Assembly: GCA_009649675.1 (NCBI GenBank)
Contig: WJPL01000002.1
Coordinates: 434,001-498,000 of the forward strand
DNA from: Alphaproteobacteria bacterium HT1-32
Lineage (GTDB): Bacteria; Pseudomonadota; Alphaproteobacteria; Rhodospirillales; HT1-32
DNA: 64,000 nt
Direction of reading: 5' to 3'
Part shown: positions 20,001 to 26,984 of the stretch, piece by piece
Numbering within the stretch: position 1 is the first letter of the stretch
How the letters are laid out: each line of letters starts with the position of its first letter
Position numbers and translations under genes: made by a program
The notes under the pieces: generated by a model
The model's input: the letters and a program-made list of their open reading frames with translations, nothing else
Databases searched by the model: none
What the model was told of the DNA's origin: nothing

Positions 20001-20499
20001 GCTTCTCGCCTATAAGGATGAATATGAAGTCGCTCGTCTTTATACCGACCCGACCTTCATGCGGGCGGTACGGGAGCAGTTCGAGGGTAATTACAAACTG
20101 AAGTTCCATCTGGCGCCGCCGCTGATGTCACAGATCGACCCGGATACGGGAGAGCCTGAGAAGAAGCAGTTCGGCCCCTGGATGATGCAGGCCTTTGGTG
20201 TGCTGGCGAAGTTCAAAGGGCTTCGGGGCACAAAGCTCGATATCTTCGGCTATTCGGAAGAACGCCGGCGCGAACGTGCCTTGATTACCGGGTATGAAAC
20301 GCTGGTTCAGGAAGTGCTCTCCGGTCTGACGGAAAACAATATCGCACTGGCGGTCGAGTTATTGTCTGTTCCTGCGATGATTCGCGGTTTCGGGCCCGTC
20401 AAGGAACGGAACATGGTGAAGGCAAAGCAAACGGAAGCGCAGCTTCTCGCTGCTTTCCGCAATCCGGTGACCTCACCAACGGTTGAAGCTGCGGAGTAA
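17008..20499 (+). CDS. single-chain indolepyruvate:ferredoxin oxidoreductase family protein
   Basis: This very large protein (1163 residues) fuses the parts of a 2-oxoacid:ferredoxin oxidoreductase. The N-terminal half has the pyrimidine-type domain (TGYRGSPLGALDQELWRAKK) and the thiamine-diphosphate half (PYFCSGCPHNTSTKVPEGS, then GDGTFHHSGSMAIRAA). A cysteine-rich Fe-S segment follows (VCEGCGDCGVKSNC, then SCNKDYSCVNGFCPS), and a gamma domain opens with ITGVGGTGVVTIGALLG. It converts aryl-2-oxoacids such as indolepyruvate and CoA to the acyl-CoA, reducing ferredoxin. A TTG six bases upstream (17002) is in frame, but the GGGAGG site at 16995-17000 is seven bases from ATG 17008, which I take as the start. 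Substrate range among arylpyruvates and branched oxoacids is open. Confidence 0.93.
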   Translation: MALAKVSLEDKYVLETGRIYLNGTQALVRLPMMQKRRDEAAGLNTGSFITGYRGSPLGALDQELWRAKKFLSKHNIRFQAGVNEDLAATAIWGSQQVGLHGDATVDGVFSMWYAKGPGVDRSGDVLRHANFAGSAKNGGVLLLAGDDHTCKSSTTSHQSEYAFVDAHIPVLNPAGVQEFLDYGIIGWAMSRYSGCWVAMKTVAETVDTSASVYVDPHRVELVEPTDFDMPDGGLNIRWPDTPQEQEYRLERHKLYAAIAFARANGIDRTVIDSPNARLGIATCGKSYLDVRQALEDLNIDEADCERIGIRIYKVGMTWPLDRKGILNFAEGLDEILVVEEKRALIENQLKEQLYNMGGEKRPRVVGKYDEQGDWILPSAGELTPARIARVIAARLKVVGYESDNIRRRLGVLEKIEKSLESINPLMQRTPYFCSGCPHNTSTKVPEGSRAMAGIGCHYMVQWMDRETETFTHMGAEGANWIGQAPFVKTEHIFQNIGDGTFHHSGSMAIRAAVEANANMTYKILFNDAVAMTGGQPPAAGEKPVAITADRITRMVYSEGIRDITVVVDDPDKYPAGMEWAPGVQVEPREALDRVQRDLRQRKGVSVLVYDQTCAAEKRRRRKRGTFPDPAKRVFINEAVCEGCGDCGVKSNCVSVTPVETEFGRKRAIDQSSCNKDYSCVNGFCPSFVTVEGGGLRKPEARTDTGVWAVLPDPEIPSLEAESFGILITGVGGTGVVTIGALLGMAAHIEGKGCGILDMAGLAQKGGPVISHVRIAKRPEDIHAVRIAAGGAELLLGCDLVVAAGYDALSKIDEGKTVAVINSHEIVTGDFTRNPDLNFPGQGMQGQIAGAVGADRATFIDATDIATSLMGDSIATNLFMLGLAYQKGAIPVSADAIEQAIDLNGIAVEANKQAFLWGRRAAVDPEAVARAAHRREAPVMHRLSTSLDEMISRRASQLVAYQDIAYAERYESLVAQVREREAGFGGTAITEAVARNYFKLLAYKDEYEVARLYTDPTFMRAVREQFEGNYKLKFHLAPPLMSQIDPDTGEPEKKQFGPWMMQAFGVLAKFKGLRGTKLDIFGYSEERRRERALITGYETLVQEVLSGLTENNIALAVELLSVPAMIRGFGPVKERNMVKAKQTEAQLLAAFRNPVTSPTVEAAE

Positions 20500-20522
20500 C
20501 CGAATCGGCTGGCCGAAATATA

Positions 20523-20547
20523 GACGCCGGCCCAGTGGGCCGGCGTC
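20523..20547. terminator. strong GC hairpin between convergent genes
   Basis: GACGCCGGCCC, AGT loop, GGGCCGGCGTC: an 11-bp perfect stem with a 3-base loop between the ferredoxin oxidoreductase gene and the convergent hsp20 gene. No T-tract follows on either side, so it may stop transcription only with help or simply protect 3' ends. Confidence 0.6.
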
Positions 20548-20576
20548 CGGTTCAGATCAGGCGGTGATCAGATAGA

Positions 20577-21035
20577 TCAGGCAGCCTTCTTTTCGATTGC
20601 TTTCGGTGCGCCCGCGCCGATTTCAATACGACGGGGTTTCTTTTCTTCAGGCACCACACGAACAAGATCGACATTCAGCAGGCCGTTTTTCACATCTGCC
20701 CCGACAACCTTGATGTCGTCTGCGAGATCGAAGCGCCGTTCAAAGGCACGTGCGGCAATTCCGCGGTGCAGGTAGCTTTTCTCGGCTGTTTCCTCGCGGT
20801 CTTCAATGCGACCGGAAATCAGCAGGGAGTTTTCCTGAACGGTGATTTCAAGGTCGTTCTCCGAGAAACCGGCGACAGCCATGGTGATGCGGTAATCATC
20901 ATCCGCAACTTTTTCAATATTGTAAGGCGGGTAGGTCGGTGCACTTTCAACCTGGCTGGCGCTGTCCATCAGGCGCGCAAGACGGTCAAATCCTACAGTG
21001 GAACGGAAGAGGGGTGTAAGGTCATAGGTACGCAT
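20577..21035 (-). CDS. Hsp20/IbpA family small heat-shock protein
   Basis: The protein has 152 residues. It begins MRTYDLTPLFRSTVGFDRLA, a typical IbpA-like N-terminus, followed by the alpha-crystallin domain (PPYNIEKVADDDYRITMAVAGF, here the key IEKVADDDYRI, then LHRGIAARAFERRFDLADDI and NGLLNVDLVRVVPEE). It is an ATP-independent holdase that binds unfolding proteins in the cytoplasm. The frame is open back to 21173, but ATG 21035 directly follows an AAGGAG ribosome site and gives the conserved N-terminus. The upstream 46 codons overlap the promoter and leader and are not translated in this model. A leader of about 100 bases suggests heat control by RNA structure. Confidence 0.94.
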   Translation of the reverse strand: MRTYDLTPLFRSTVGFDRLARLMDSASQVESAPTYPPYNIEKVADDDYRITMAVAGFSENDLEITVQENSLLISGRIEDREETAEKSYLHRGIAARAFERRFDLADDIKVVGADVKNGLLNVDLVRVVPEEKKPRRIEIGAGAPKAIEKKAA

Positions 21036-21173
21036 TGCCACATTCTCCTTGAGCAACATGGGTTTTATGTTCCGGCGCCCCCATATCGGGCCGCGCCGTC
21101 TAAAGTCCGGGAACCCCTTGATCGGGCATTCCCTTCGACGCGGCTGATATAATTCCGGCTGATTTTGCGTCAA
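21036..21173 (-). promoter_or_regulatory. hsp20 promoter and possible ROSE-type RNA thermometer leader
   Basis: Reading leftward, TTGACG (21168-21173), a 16-base spacer and TATATC (21146-21151) form a sigma70-like promoter; CTTGAC also resembles a sigma32 -35. The transcript would have a leader of roughly 100 bases containing GC-rich hairpins and ending with GTTGCTCAAGGAGAATG. There a TTGCT sits right beside the AAGGAG ribosome site, the hallmark of ROSE thermometers that mask the ribosome site of alphaproteobacterial small heat-shock genes. The pairing was judged by eye and the terminal loop would be short, so the ROSE call is tentative. Confidence 0.5.
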
Positions 21174-21230
21174 GGGATCGTCAAAGAATTTTGCAGCGCC
21201 GCTTTTCAGCAGGTCTCTGCTTCAGGCAAC

Positions 21231-21259
21231 AAAAAAGGCGGCTCCTTGCGGTAGCCACC
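21231..21259 (-). terminator. rho-independent terminator of rpmE
   Basis: On the minus strand, GGTGGCT, a nine-base loop, AGCCGCC and a run of six T form an intrinsic terminator about 30 bases beyond the rpmE stop codon. One G-U pair is in the stem. Confidence 0.85.
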
Positions 21260-21287
21260 TTCTTCGAATTCGAATGGTATCAGAGAC

Positions 21288-21512
21288 TTACTGCTTGATG
21301 CCAAAGCTCGCGAAACGCTTGTTGAACTTGGCAAGCTGTCCGCCGCTGTCCAGCAGGCGATGCACACCAGTCCAGGCGGGATGCGATTTTGAATCGATAT
21401 CCAGCTTCATTACGTCGCCTTCCTTACCCCAGGTTGTCCGGGTCGAGAAAGAGCTGCCGTCCGTCATCTGGACGCTGATCTCATGATAGTCCGGGTGAAT
21501 ATCTTTTTTCAT
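21288..21512 (-). CDS. rpmE: 50S ribosomal protein L31
   Basis: The 74-residue protein begins [20 protein letters not shown] and contains [20 protein letters not shown] and WTG, the typical alphaproteobacterial L31. It lacks the CxxC zinc pair of E. coli RpmE, so it is the zinc-independent form usual in this class. It binds the 50S subunit near the central protuberance and bridges to the 30S head. The start ATG 21512 follows GGAGG at a normal distance; the same frame is open upstream to 21848, but that part resembles nothing and overlaps cyaY on the other strand. A promoter lies upstream (21541-21569) and a terminator downstream. Confidence 0.96.
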   Translation of the reverse strand: MKKDIHPDYHEISVQMTDGSSFSTRTTWGKEGDVMKLDIDSKSHPAWTGVHRLLDSGGQLAKFNKRFASFGIKQ

Positions 21513-21540
21513 GTCAGTCCTCCGGGGCGTTAAGCGCGGG

Positions 21541-21569
21541 TTTATAGACAAGTGTGGGGGCTGCTGCAA
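21541..21569 (-). promoter_or_regulatory. sigma70-like promoter of rpmE
   Basis: Reading leftward, TTGCAG (21564-21569), a 17-base spacer and TATAAA (21541-21546) give a good -35/-10 pair about 30 bases before the rpmE start codon. Confidence 0.55.
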
Positions 21570-21689
21570 GCCTTCCGGCAAAGCCATGTTGCTTGGCCAG
21601 TCGGCTTCAGTTCGATAGGTTACGCACCGGATCGGGCTGGCGGGCAGGCAGGCACGACCGGACCGGCTTTTCAGAAACGGGAAATTACG

Positions 21690-22010
21690 ATGGATGAGAC
21701 CGCCTTCGAGGCAGAGGCCAACCGCACTTTGCAGCAGATCATGGACTATGTGGACGAAAACCTGACCGACCATATGGATGCAGATCTGCAGGATGGCATT
21801 CTGAATATCGAACTGGAAGATGGCCGGGTTTTCATCATCAACAAACATGGTCCGAATCGCCAGATCTGGCTGGCATCACCGGTCAGTGGTGCCAGTCATT
21901 ATGCGCCGGCTGGTGGTCGCTGGATATCGACCCGCAGCGATGATGATCTGCTGAAACTGCTGAGCGGGGAGCTCGGGGGAATTGCCGGCATGCCCGTCGA
22001 CCTCGGGTAA
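21690..22010 (+). CDS. cyaY: iron donor protein CyaY (frataxin)
   Basis: This 106-residue protein matches bacterial frataxin in length and pattern: an acidic first helix ([20 protein letters not shown], then [16 protein letters not shown]), followed by the beta-sheet signature [28 protein letters not shown], of which the core is [15 protein letters not shown]. The second helix ([12 protein letters not shown]) closes the fold. Frataxin binds iron through the acidic ridge and tunes Fe-S cluster assembly by the cysteine desulfurase complex. ATG 21690 gives the family-type start; an upstream in-frame extension to 21552 overlaps the rpmE promoter and is rejected. It is followed six bases later by an ABC exporter gene. 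Confidence 0.93.
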   Translation: MDETAFEAEANRTLQQIMDYVDENLTDHMDADLQDGILNIELEDGRVFIINKHGPNRQIWLASPVSGASHYAPAGGRWISTRSDDDLLKLLSGELGGIAGMPVDLG

Positions 22011-22016
22011 TCCGGC

Positions 22017-23846
22017 ATGGCGCGTATGGACGGGATGTCCCAGCCGGCTGCTGCCGGGAGGGGCGGTGCAAAAGATGACAGGGAGCGCAGTCGCGATCTC
22101 GGCCAGTTGCGCCAGCTTGTTCCTTTTCTGAGACCTTATGCCGGCAAAATCATGCTGGCCGGCTTGTCGCTGGCAACGGCCGCGGGTGCGGTGCTGGTTA
22201 TTCCCTGGTGGCTGCGTCGTGTGGTCAATGAGGGTTTTGCGGCGAGCAATGCAGAGACGCTGAACGATTCGCTCGGACTGATGGTGATTTTTATCCTGCT
22301 GCTCGCGGTGGCGACATTCGGTCGCTATTACTTCGTGACCTGGGTGGGCGAGCGGGTGACGGCTGATATCCGCATGGCGGTGTACAGCAATGTCCTGCGG
22401 CTGAGCCCCGGATTTTTCGAGACGGTGCGAACGGGGGAAATTCTCTCACGACTGACGGCTGATACGACACTGGTTCAGGCCGTCATCGGTTCTTCGGCGT
22501 CCGTGGCGTTGCGCAATGTCCTGCTGCTGACCGGCGGGCTGGTCATGCTGGCCATTACCAGCCCGAAGCTGACGCTTTATGTGCTGGCGATGGTGCCCCT
22601 GGTGGTGCTGCCAATTGTTATCTTCGGTCGCAAGGTACGGAAACTGTCGCGGGAAAGTCAGGACCGGGTGGCGGATGTCAGTTCCTATGCTGATGAAAGC
22701 CTCGGGGCGATCCGGACACTGCAGGCCTTCACCTATGAGACCGTAGCGGCCCGAACCTTTGCCGGGTTCGTCGATACGGCTTTCGAAGTTTCCGAACGTC
22801 GAATTCGGGCGCGGGGGCTGCTGACGATGGTGGTCATCGCGCTGGTGTTCGGTGCGGTTGCCCTGCTGCTCTGGACCGGCGGGCATGATGTGATTGCCGG
22901 CAGAATGGATGGCGGGCAATTGCTGGCCTTTGTCTTCTATGCGGTGATTGTCGCGTCCTCAACCGGGGCACTGAGCGAAATCATGGGTGATCTGCAACGG
23001 GCTGCCGGTGCCGCGGAACGGCTGACGGAACTGCTGCATATGCCCGTCGATATCGGCGCTCCGGCCAGCCCGGAAAGTTTGCCGGTTCCGTTCCGGGGGG
23101 CCGTCGCGATCCGGGATGTGACATTCTGCTATCCTTCACGTCCTGATGCGCCGTCACTGAAAGACTTCAGCCTGGATGTCGCGGCGGGAGAAACGGTGGC
23201 TCTGGTCGGGCCGAGCGGTGCCGGTAAAACCACGGTCTTTCAGCTGCTGCTGCGGTTCTATGATCCGCAGTCCGGCGTGGTGTCTGTTGACGGGCTGAAT
23301 GTCCGTGATCTTGAGCCGACGGCGCTTCGGGCGGGAATCGGGATGGTGTCGCAGGAACCGGCGATCTTTGCGGCAAGTGCCCGCGAAAATATCCGTTATG
23401 GCCGTCCTGACGCGACCGATGATGAAGTTACAGCAGCTGCCAAAGCGGCCTTCGCCCGCGATTTCATAGAGGCCCTGCCGGAAGGGTTCGACACCTATCT
23501 GGGTGAGCGCGGTGTGCGCCTGTCCGGTGGTCAGCGACAGCGGATTGCCATCGCCCGGGCAATCCTGCGCGATCCGGCCCTGCTGTTGCTGGATGAGGCC
23601 ACAAGTGCGCTGGATGCGGAAAGCGAACGCGCTGTGCAACTGGCATTGGAAAAGCTGATGGTTGGCCGCACCACCATCGTCATTGCGCACCGCCTGTCGA
23701 CCGTACTGGGGGCTGATCGTATTGTCGTAATCGAAGACGGTTCTGCCCGTGCGTCCGGCACGCATGATGAACTGATGAAATCGGATGAACTTTATGCCCG
23801 CCTGGCCCGCCTTCAGTTTGATGCGGATAAAAACGGGAGAAGCTGA
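22017..23846 (+). CDS. ABC exporter, fused membrane and ATPase domains (MsbA/BmrA type)
   Basis: The 609-residue half-transporter has a six-helix membrane domain (about residues 35-320) and an ATPase domain with Walker A GPSGAGKTT, the Q-loop region GIGMVSQEPAIF, signature LSGGQRQRIAIARAI and Walker B ALLLLDEATSALD, ending with the H-loop IVIAHRLSTV. It works as a homodimer in the inner membrane, exporting lipids or hydrophobic compounds. The protein resembles the alphaproteobacterial 'ABC transporter transmembrane' group near MsbA, but the substrate is not known. It starts six bases after cyaY and probably shares its transcript. Confidence 0.95.
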   Translation: MARMDGMSQPAAAGRGGAKDDRERSRDLGQLRQLVPFLRPYAGKIMLAGLSLATAAGAVLVIPWWLRRVVNEGFAASNAETLNDSLGLMVIFILLLAVATFGRYYFVTWVGERVTADIRMAVYSNVLRLSPGFFETVRTGEILSRLTADTTLVQAVIGSSASVALRNVLLLTGGLVMLAITSPKLTLYVLAMVPLVVLPIVIFGRKVRKLSRESQDRVADVSSYADESLGAIRTLQAFTYETVAARTFAGFVDTAFEVSERRIRARGLLTMVVIALVFGAVALLLWTGGHDVIAGRMDGGQLLAFVFYAVIVASSTGALSEIMGDLQRAAGAAERLTELLHMPVDIGAPASPESLPVPFRGAVAIRDVTFCYPSRPDAPSLKDFSLDVAAGETVALVGPSGAGKTTVFQLLLRFYDPQSGVVSVDGLNVRDLEPTALRAGIGMVSQEPAIFAASARENIRYGRPDATDDEVTAAAKAAFARDFIEALPEGFDTYLGERGVRLSGGQRQRIAIARAILRDPALLLLDEATSALDAESERAVQLALEKLMVGRTTIVIAHRLSTVLGADRIVVIEDGSARASGTHDELMKSDELYARLARLQFDADKNGRS

Positions 23847-23923
23847 CATGGCTACATCGCAAGGTTGGTGTCTGACACCCGTAGCGACTAATCTGAATGT
23901 CATATGACAGGAGATTATAGAGT

Positions 23924-24664
23924 ATGCCCGCTGGTGTGACCTGGCTTGATGCTGCTGCCCTGCTCTGGTTCTTTGCGGTCTGGATCGGCTATACCCGCTA
24001 TGTGGATGCGGACGGAGATAAAAGCGGGCGGCGTAATCTTCAGCAGGTGATGCATCTGCATCGCGTGCTCTGGATGGAACAGATGATTGCCCGTGATAAC
24101 CGCATGATTGACGGGCGGATAATTGGCAATCTGACCAGCGGCACCACGTTCATGGCGTCGACCACGATCTTCCTGCTGGCTGGTGTGGTTGCCCTGCTGG
24201 GTGCCAGTGACAGGGCGATTGAAGCTTTCGCTGAATTTGAGTTTGCCGTCCGGACAACCAAAGCGTTTTTCGAAGGCAAATTGCTGATTCTGGCACTTTG
24301 TTTTGTCTATGCCTTCTTCAAGTTCACCTGGGCCATGCGGCAGTATAATTACTGTGCGGTGCTGATCGGGGCGGCACCTGCGCCCCATGATCTGGGGGCG
24401 CATCGACAGGAAGATATCGAAGCACTGGCAGCCGTATCCTCCAATGCAGCAAAGCACTCGAACCGGGGCTTGCGGGCCTATTATTTTGGGATGGCCATGT
24501 TGTCATGGTTCATCCATCCCGTTCTGTTCATTGTGATTACGCTGGCTGTTGTGGCTGTGCTGTACCGTCGGGAGTTTTCTTCCCGGATGGTCCGTATCCT
24601 CCGCACTCTTGAGGCTGACCTTTCTGACCGGGCTGCCGCCCGGGATGACAACAGTCAGGGGTAG
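23924..24664 (+). CDS. DUF599 family membrane protein
   Basis: This 246-residue protein has an N-terminal hydrophobic span (WLDAAALLWFFAVWIGYTRY), the conserved central part (MHLHRVLWMEQMIARDNRMID, shown here as HRVLWMEQMIARDNRM), two more spans (TFMASTTIFLLAGVVALL and LLILALCFVYAFFKFTW) and a last span near residue 200. This order matches DUF599, an inner-membrane family of unknown function common in Proteobacteria. AGGAG precedes ATG 23924. It lies 77 bases after the ABC exporter and 107 before the tandem unknown genes, same strand. Confidence 0.88.
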   Translation: MPAGVTWLDAAALLWFFAVWIGYTRYVDADGDKSGRRNLQQVMHLHRVLWMEQMIARDNRMIDGRIIGNLTSGTTFMASTTIFLLAGVVALLGASDRAIEAFAEFEFAVRTTKAFFEGKLLILALCFVYAFFKFTWAMRQYNYCAVLIGAAPAPHDLGAHRQEDIEALAAVSSNAAKHSNRGLRAYYFGMAMLSWFIHPVLFIVITLAVVAVLYRREFSSRMVRILRTLEADLSDRAAARDDNSQG

Positions 24665-24771
24665 GCGTATCGCCTGTTGTCCGGATCTGCAATTCGTGTC
24701 ACCGGCTGCCAGGGTGACGGACAGTTAACCGGATATGCGGTAGGTTCGGGCTGATCGAACCGGGGTTGTCC

Positions 24772-25842
24772 ATGCGCTATCACTTCGCCATTCCCTGCTG
24801 GGGGGCGTTTTACACGGAATATTTTCTGAACCTGTCGCTGCCATCCATGCTGGCGGACGGGAACCTGCCGTCCTTTTCGACGGTGGAGAACTGCACGCTT
24901 GAAATCTATACCCGCCCGCAGGACCGGGCGCTGTTCGATCAGGCACCGGCTATTGCCCGTGCCCGGGAGATCGCGACTGTCGAGCTTCGTATGCTGCCGA
25001 CGCAATATGCCGAGGAAGTCAGCCGGGCCAATATCGGGCTGAAGCTCGACATGATGTCGCTGGTCCATCAGGCGGGAATCAGAGCAGCGCAGGGACAGAA
25101 GGATACGGCGATCTCGCTGGTGAATGCGGACCTGATCTATGCGGACGGCTCGCTGGGACATGCCGCCCGGCTGATGCAGGACGGGGCCGGCGCCGTCCTG
25201 GCGGCCATACCCCGGATGAGTCTGGAAAGCGGCCGGCCGCTGATCGAACGATTCAGACCGGACGGTGGTGTTGTTCTGCCGATCTCATCGCGTGATCTCG
25301 TTGCCTGCATGCGGCCCGGTATGTTGCCGGAATGGCGGACACGGGAATGGGGGCATCCGAATTTCACCCGGTGGCCGAACCAGTTTTTCTGGCCGGCGGG
25401 GGAGGGCAGTTTTGTGATGCGCGCCCTGCATACACATCCGCTTTTTGTCCGTCCTGACCGGCAGATAGAGCGTCTGACCATGACCGTTGACCGGGATTAC
25501 GTTTTCACGGTGATTGATGACCATGACCGGATTCACCTGATCGACCATAGCGATGATGTCTGCATCGTGGATATGTCGCCAGATGATTATCTGGAGCGGG
25601 CAAAAGGTTCGTCACCGCCGGATATTCGTGGCATTGCCCAATGGATAGCGGGCTTTGCGGCGCCGGACCGTCAGTTGCGGCAGATTTTGAAGCCGCTGAC
25701 TTTTCTGGCGGACGAGACGGAAGCAGCTGCCTGTGCTGATGCCGCTGATGCGGGGCAGGTGGTTGCTGAACAGATTGTCAGCCTGTCACGCAGTCTGGGG
25801 TTTATGGCAAAGAAGTTTGGCACACCAAAATGGCCGGACTGA
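24772..25842 (+). CDS. unrecognised protein, tandem paralogue A
   Basis: The 356-residue soluble-looking protein has no signal peptide and no family that I recognise. Its start ATG 24772 gives MRYHFAIPCWGAFYTEYFL, matching the start of the next gene; a TTG two codons upstream is less likely. Distinct stretches are LSLPSMLADGNLPSF, CDMMSLVHQAG-like KLDMMSLVHQAGIRAAQG, VNADLIYADGSLGHAARL, IPRMSLESGRPLIE, CMRPGMLPEWRTREWGHPNF, RWPNQFFWPAGEGSF and TMTVDRDYVF. The NADLIYADG segment and alternating beta/alpha pattern loosely recall GT-A glycosyltransferases. About two-thirds of residues match paralogue B by eye. Together with the following GT4 gene this suggests polysaccharide or glycan work, which is inference. 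Confidence 0.8.
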   Translation: MRYHFAIPCWGAFYTEYFLNLSLPSMLADGNLPSFSTVENCTLEIYTRPQDRALFDQAPAIARAREIATVELRMLPTQYAEEVSRANIGLKLDMMSLVHQAGIRAAQGQKDTAISLVNADLIYADGSLGHAARLMQDGAGAVLAAIPRMSLESGRPLIERFRPDGGVVLPISSRDLVACMRPGMLPEWRTREWGHPNFTRWPNQFFWPAGEGSFVMRALHTHPLFVRPDRQIERLTMTVDRDYVFTVIDDHDRIHLIDHSDDVCIVDMSPDDYLERAKGSSPPDIRGIAQWIAGFAAPDRQLRQILKPLTFLADETEAAACADAADAGQVVAEQIVSLSRSLGFMAKKFGTPKWPD

Positions 25843-25904
25843 TCCTTACAGACGTTTAAGGGTGGCGGGGGTACACTCACTCTGGCGACCGATCATGAGG
25901 CGAC

Positions 25905-26978
25905 ATGCGTTATCTTTTTGCGATCCCCTGCTGGGGCAGTTTCTTTGTCGATTACTTTCTGAAGCTTTCGCTGCCGTCGATGCTGGCGCCGGGAAACCTG
26001 CCGTCTTTTGCTTCCCCGGATAACTGTCGTATCCAGATTTATACCCGGCCTGAAGACCGCCCCCTGTTTGACGGGGCTGCCGCCCTTGAGGCTGCGCGAG
26101 CCTTTGCTGTTATCGAATTCCGGATGCTGCCGGAGCAATATTCAACCTCCTTCACGACAGCAGAGGAGGAGGGGCTTAAATGCGATATGATGTCGCTGGT
26201 CCATATGGCGGGAATCAAGGCGACGCAGGGGCAGGCAGATACGGTGGTCTCGCCGGTCAATGCCGATCTGATTTATGCGGATGGCGCGCTGGGTCATGCC
26301 GCCCGGCGAATTGATGCCGGTGCTGCGGCGGTTCTGGCTGCGATTCCCCGGATGAGTCTGGAAAGCGGCCGCCCCCTGATCGAAGCCTTTGCCAGGCCGG
26401 GACAGGCTGAGCTTGTCATTGCACCACGCGATCTCGTCGGCTGCATGCGGCCGGGGATGTTGCCGGAATGGCGGACCCGCGAATGGGGACATCCGAATTT
26501 CACTCAATGGCCGAACCAGTTCTTCTGGCCGGCGGGGGAAAAGAGTTTCGTCATGCGGGCGCTTCATGCCCATCCGATATTCGTACGCCCCGACCATGCC
26601 CTGCAGCGCCTGACCATGACCGTTGACCGGGATTACGTCTTTATCGCGGTCGATGACCATGACCGGATCGAGCTTGTCGATACGACAGATGACGTCTGCA
26701 TGGTCGACATGTCGCCGGATAACTATCTGGAACGGTCACTCGGTACGGCCGGGTCTGATGCAACGACGGTTGCGCACTGGATTGCCGGGTTTGACGCAAA
26801 ACCTGCACAGTTGCGACAGATCCTGACACCGATCCGTTTTGTTGCGGATGAAGCTGATATCCCGGCGATTGACGCAGCAGCGGCAGACAGTCAGCCGATC
26901 GCGCAGCAGATTGTCAGTCAGGCCCGGACCTTTGGTTTTTTCAGCCAGAAATTCTCCGACCAGCCGGGCGGAGGCTGA
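25905..26978 (+). CDS. unrecognised protein, tandem paralogue B
   Basis: This 357-residue protein is a tandem duplicate of the preceding gene. It starts MRYLFAIPCWGSFFVDYFL and keeps the same blocks in order: LSLPSMLAPGNLPSF, IYTRPEDRPLFD, KCDMMSLVHMAGIKATQG, VNADLIYADGALGHAAR, IPRMSLESGRPLIE, CMRPGMLPEWRTREWGHPNF, WPNQFFWPAGEKSFVMRALH and TMTVDRDYVF. Conservation is highest in the central 200 residues; the region around residue 85-95 and the last 60 residues differ, so the copies have diverged after duplication. It ends six bases before the glycosyltransferase gene, so the two are almost certainly co-transcribed. Function unknown. Confidence 0.8.
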   Translation: MRYLFAIPCWGSFFVDYFLKLSLPSMLAPGNLPSFASPDNCRIQIYTRPEDRPLFDGAAALEAARAFAVIEFRMLPEQYSTSFTTAEEEGLKCDMMSLVHMAGIKATQGQADTVVSPVNADLIYADGALGHAARRIDAGAAAVLAAIPRMSLESGRPLIEAFARPGQAELVIAPRDLVGCMRPGMLPEWRTREWGHPNFTQWPNQFFWPAGEKSFVMRALHAHPIFVRPDHALQRLTMTVDRDYVFIAVDDHDRIELVDTTDDVCMVDMSPDNYLERSLGTAGSDATTVAHWIAGFDAKPAQLRQILTPIRFVADEADIPAIDAAAADSQPIAQQIVSQARTFGFFSQKFSDQPGGG

Positions 26979-26984
26979 CTTCTC

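Noticed and set aside
21513-21848. N-terminal extension of the L31 reading frame
   Set aside because: It overlaps the rpmE promoter and cyaY, has no homology-like features, and ATG 21512 has the proper ribosome site.
23848-23908. 19-codon frame after the ABC exporter with a GGGAG upstream
   Set aside because: Too short to judge, no hydrophobic or regulatory feature; likely chance.
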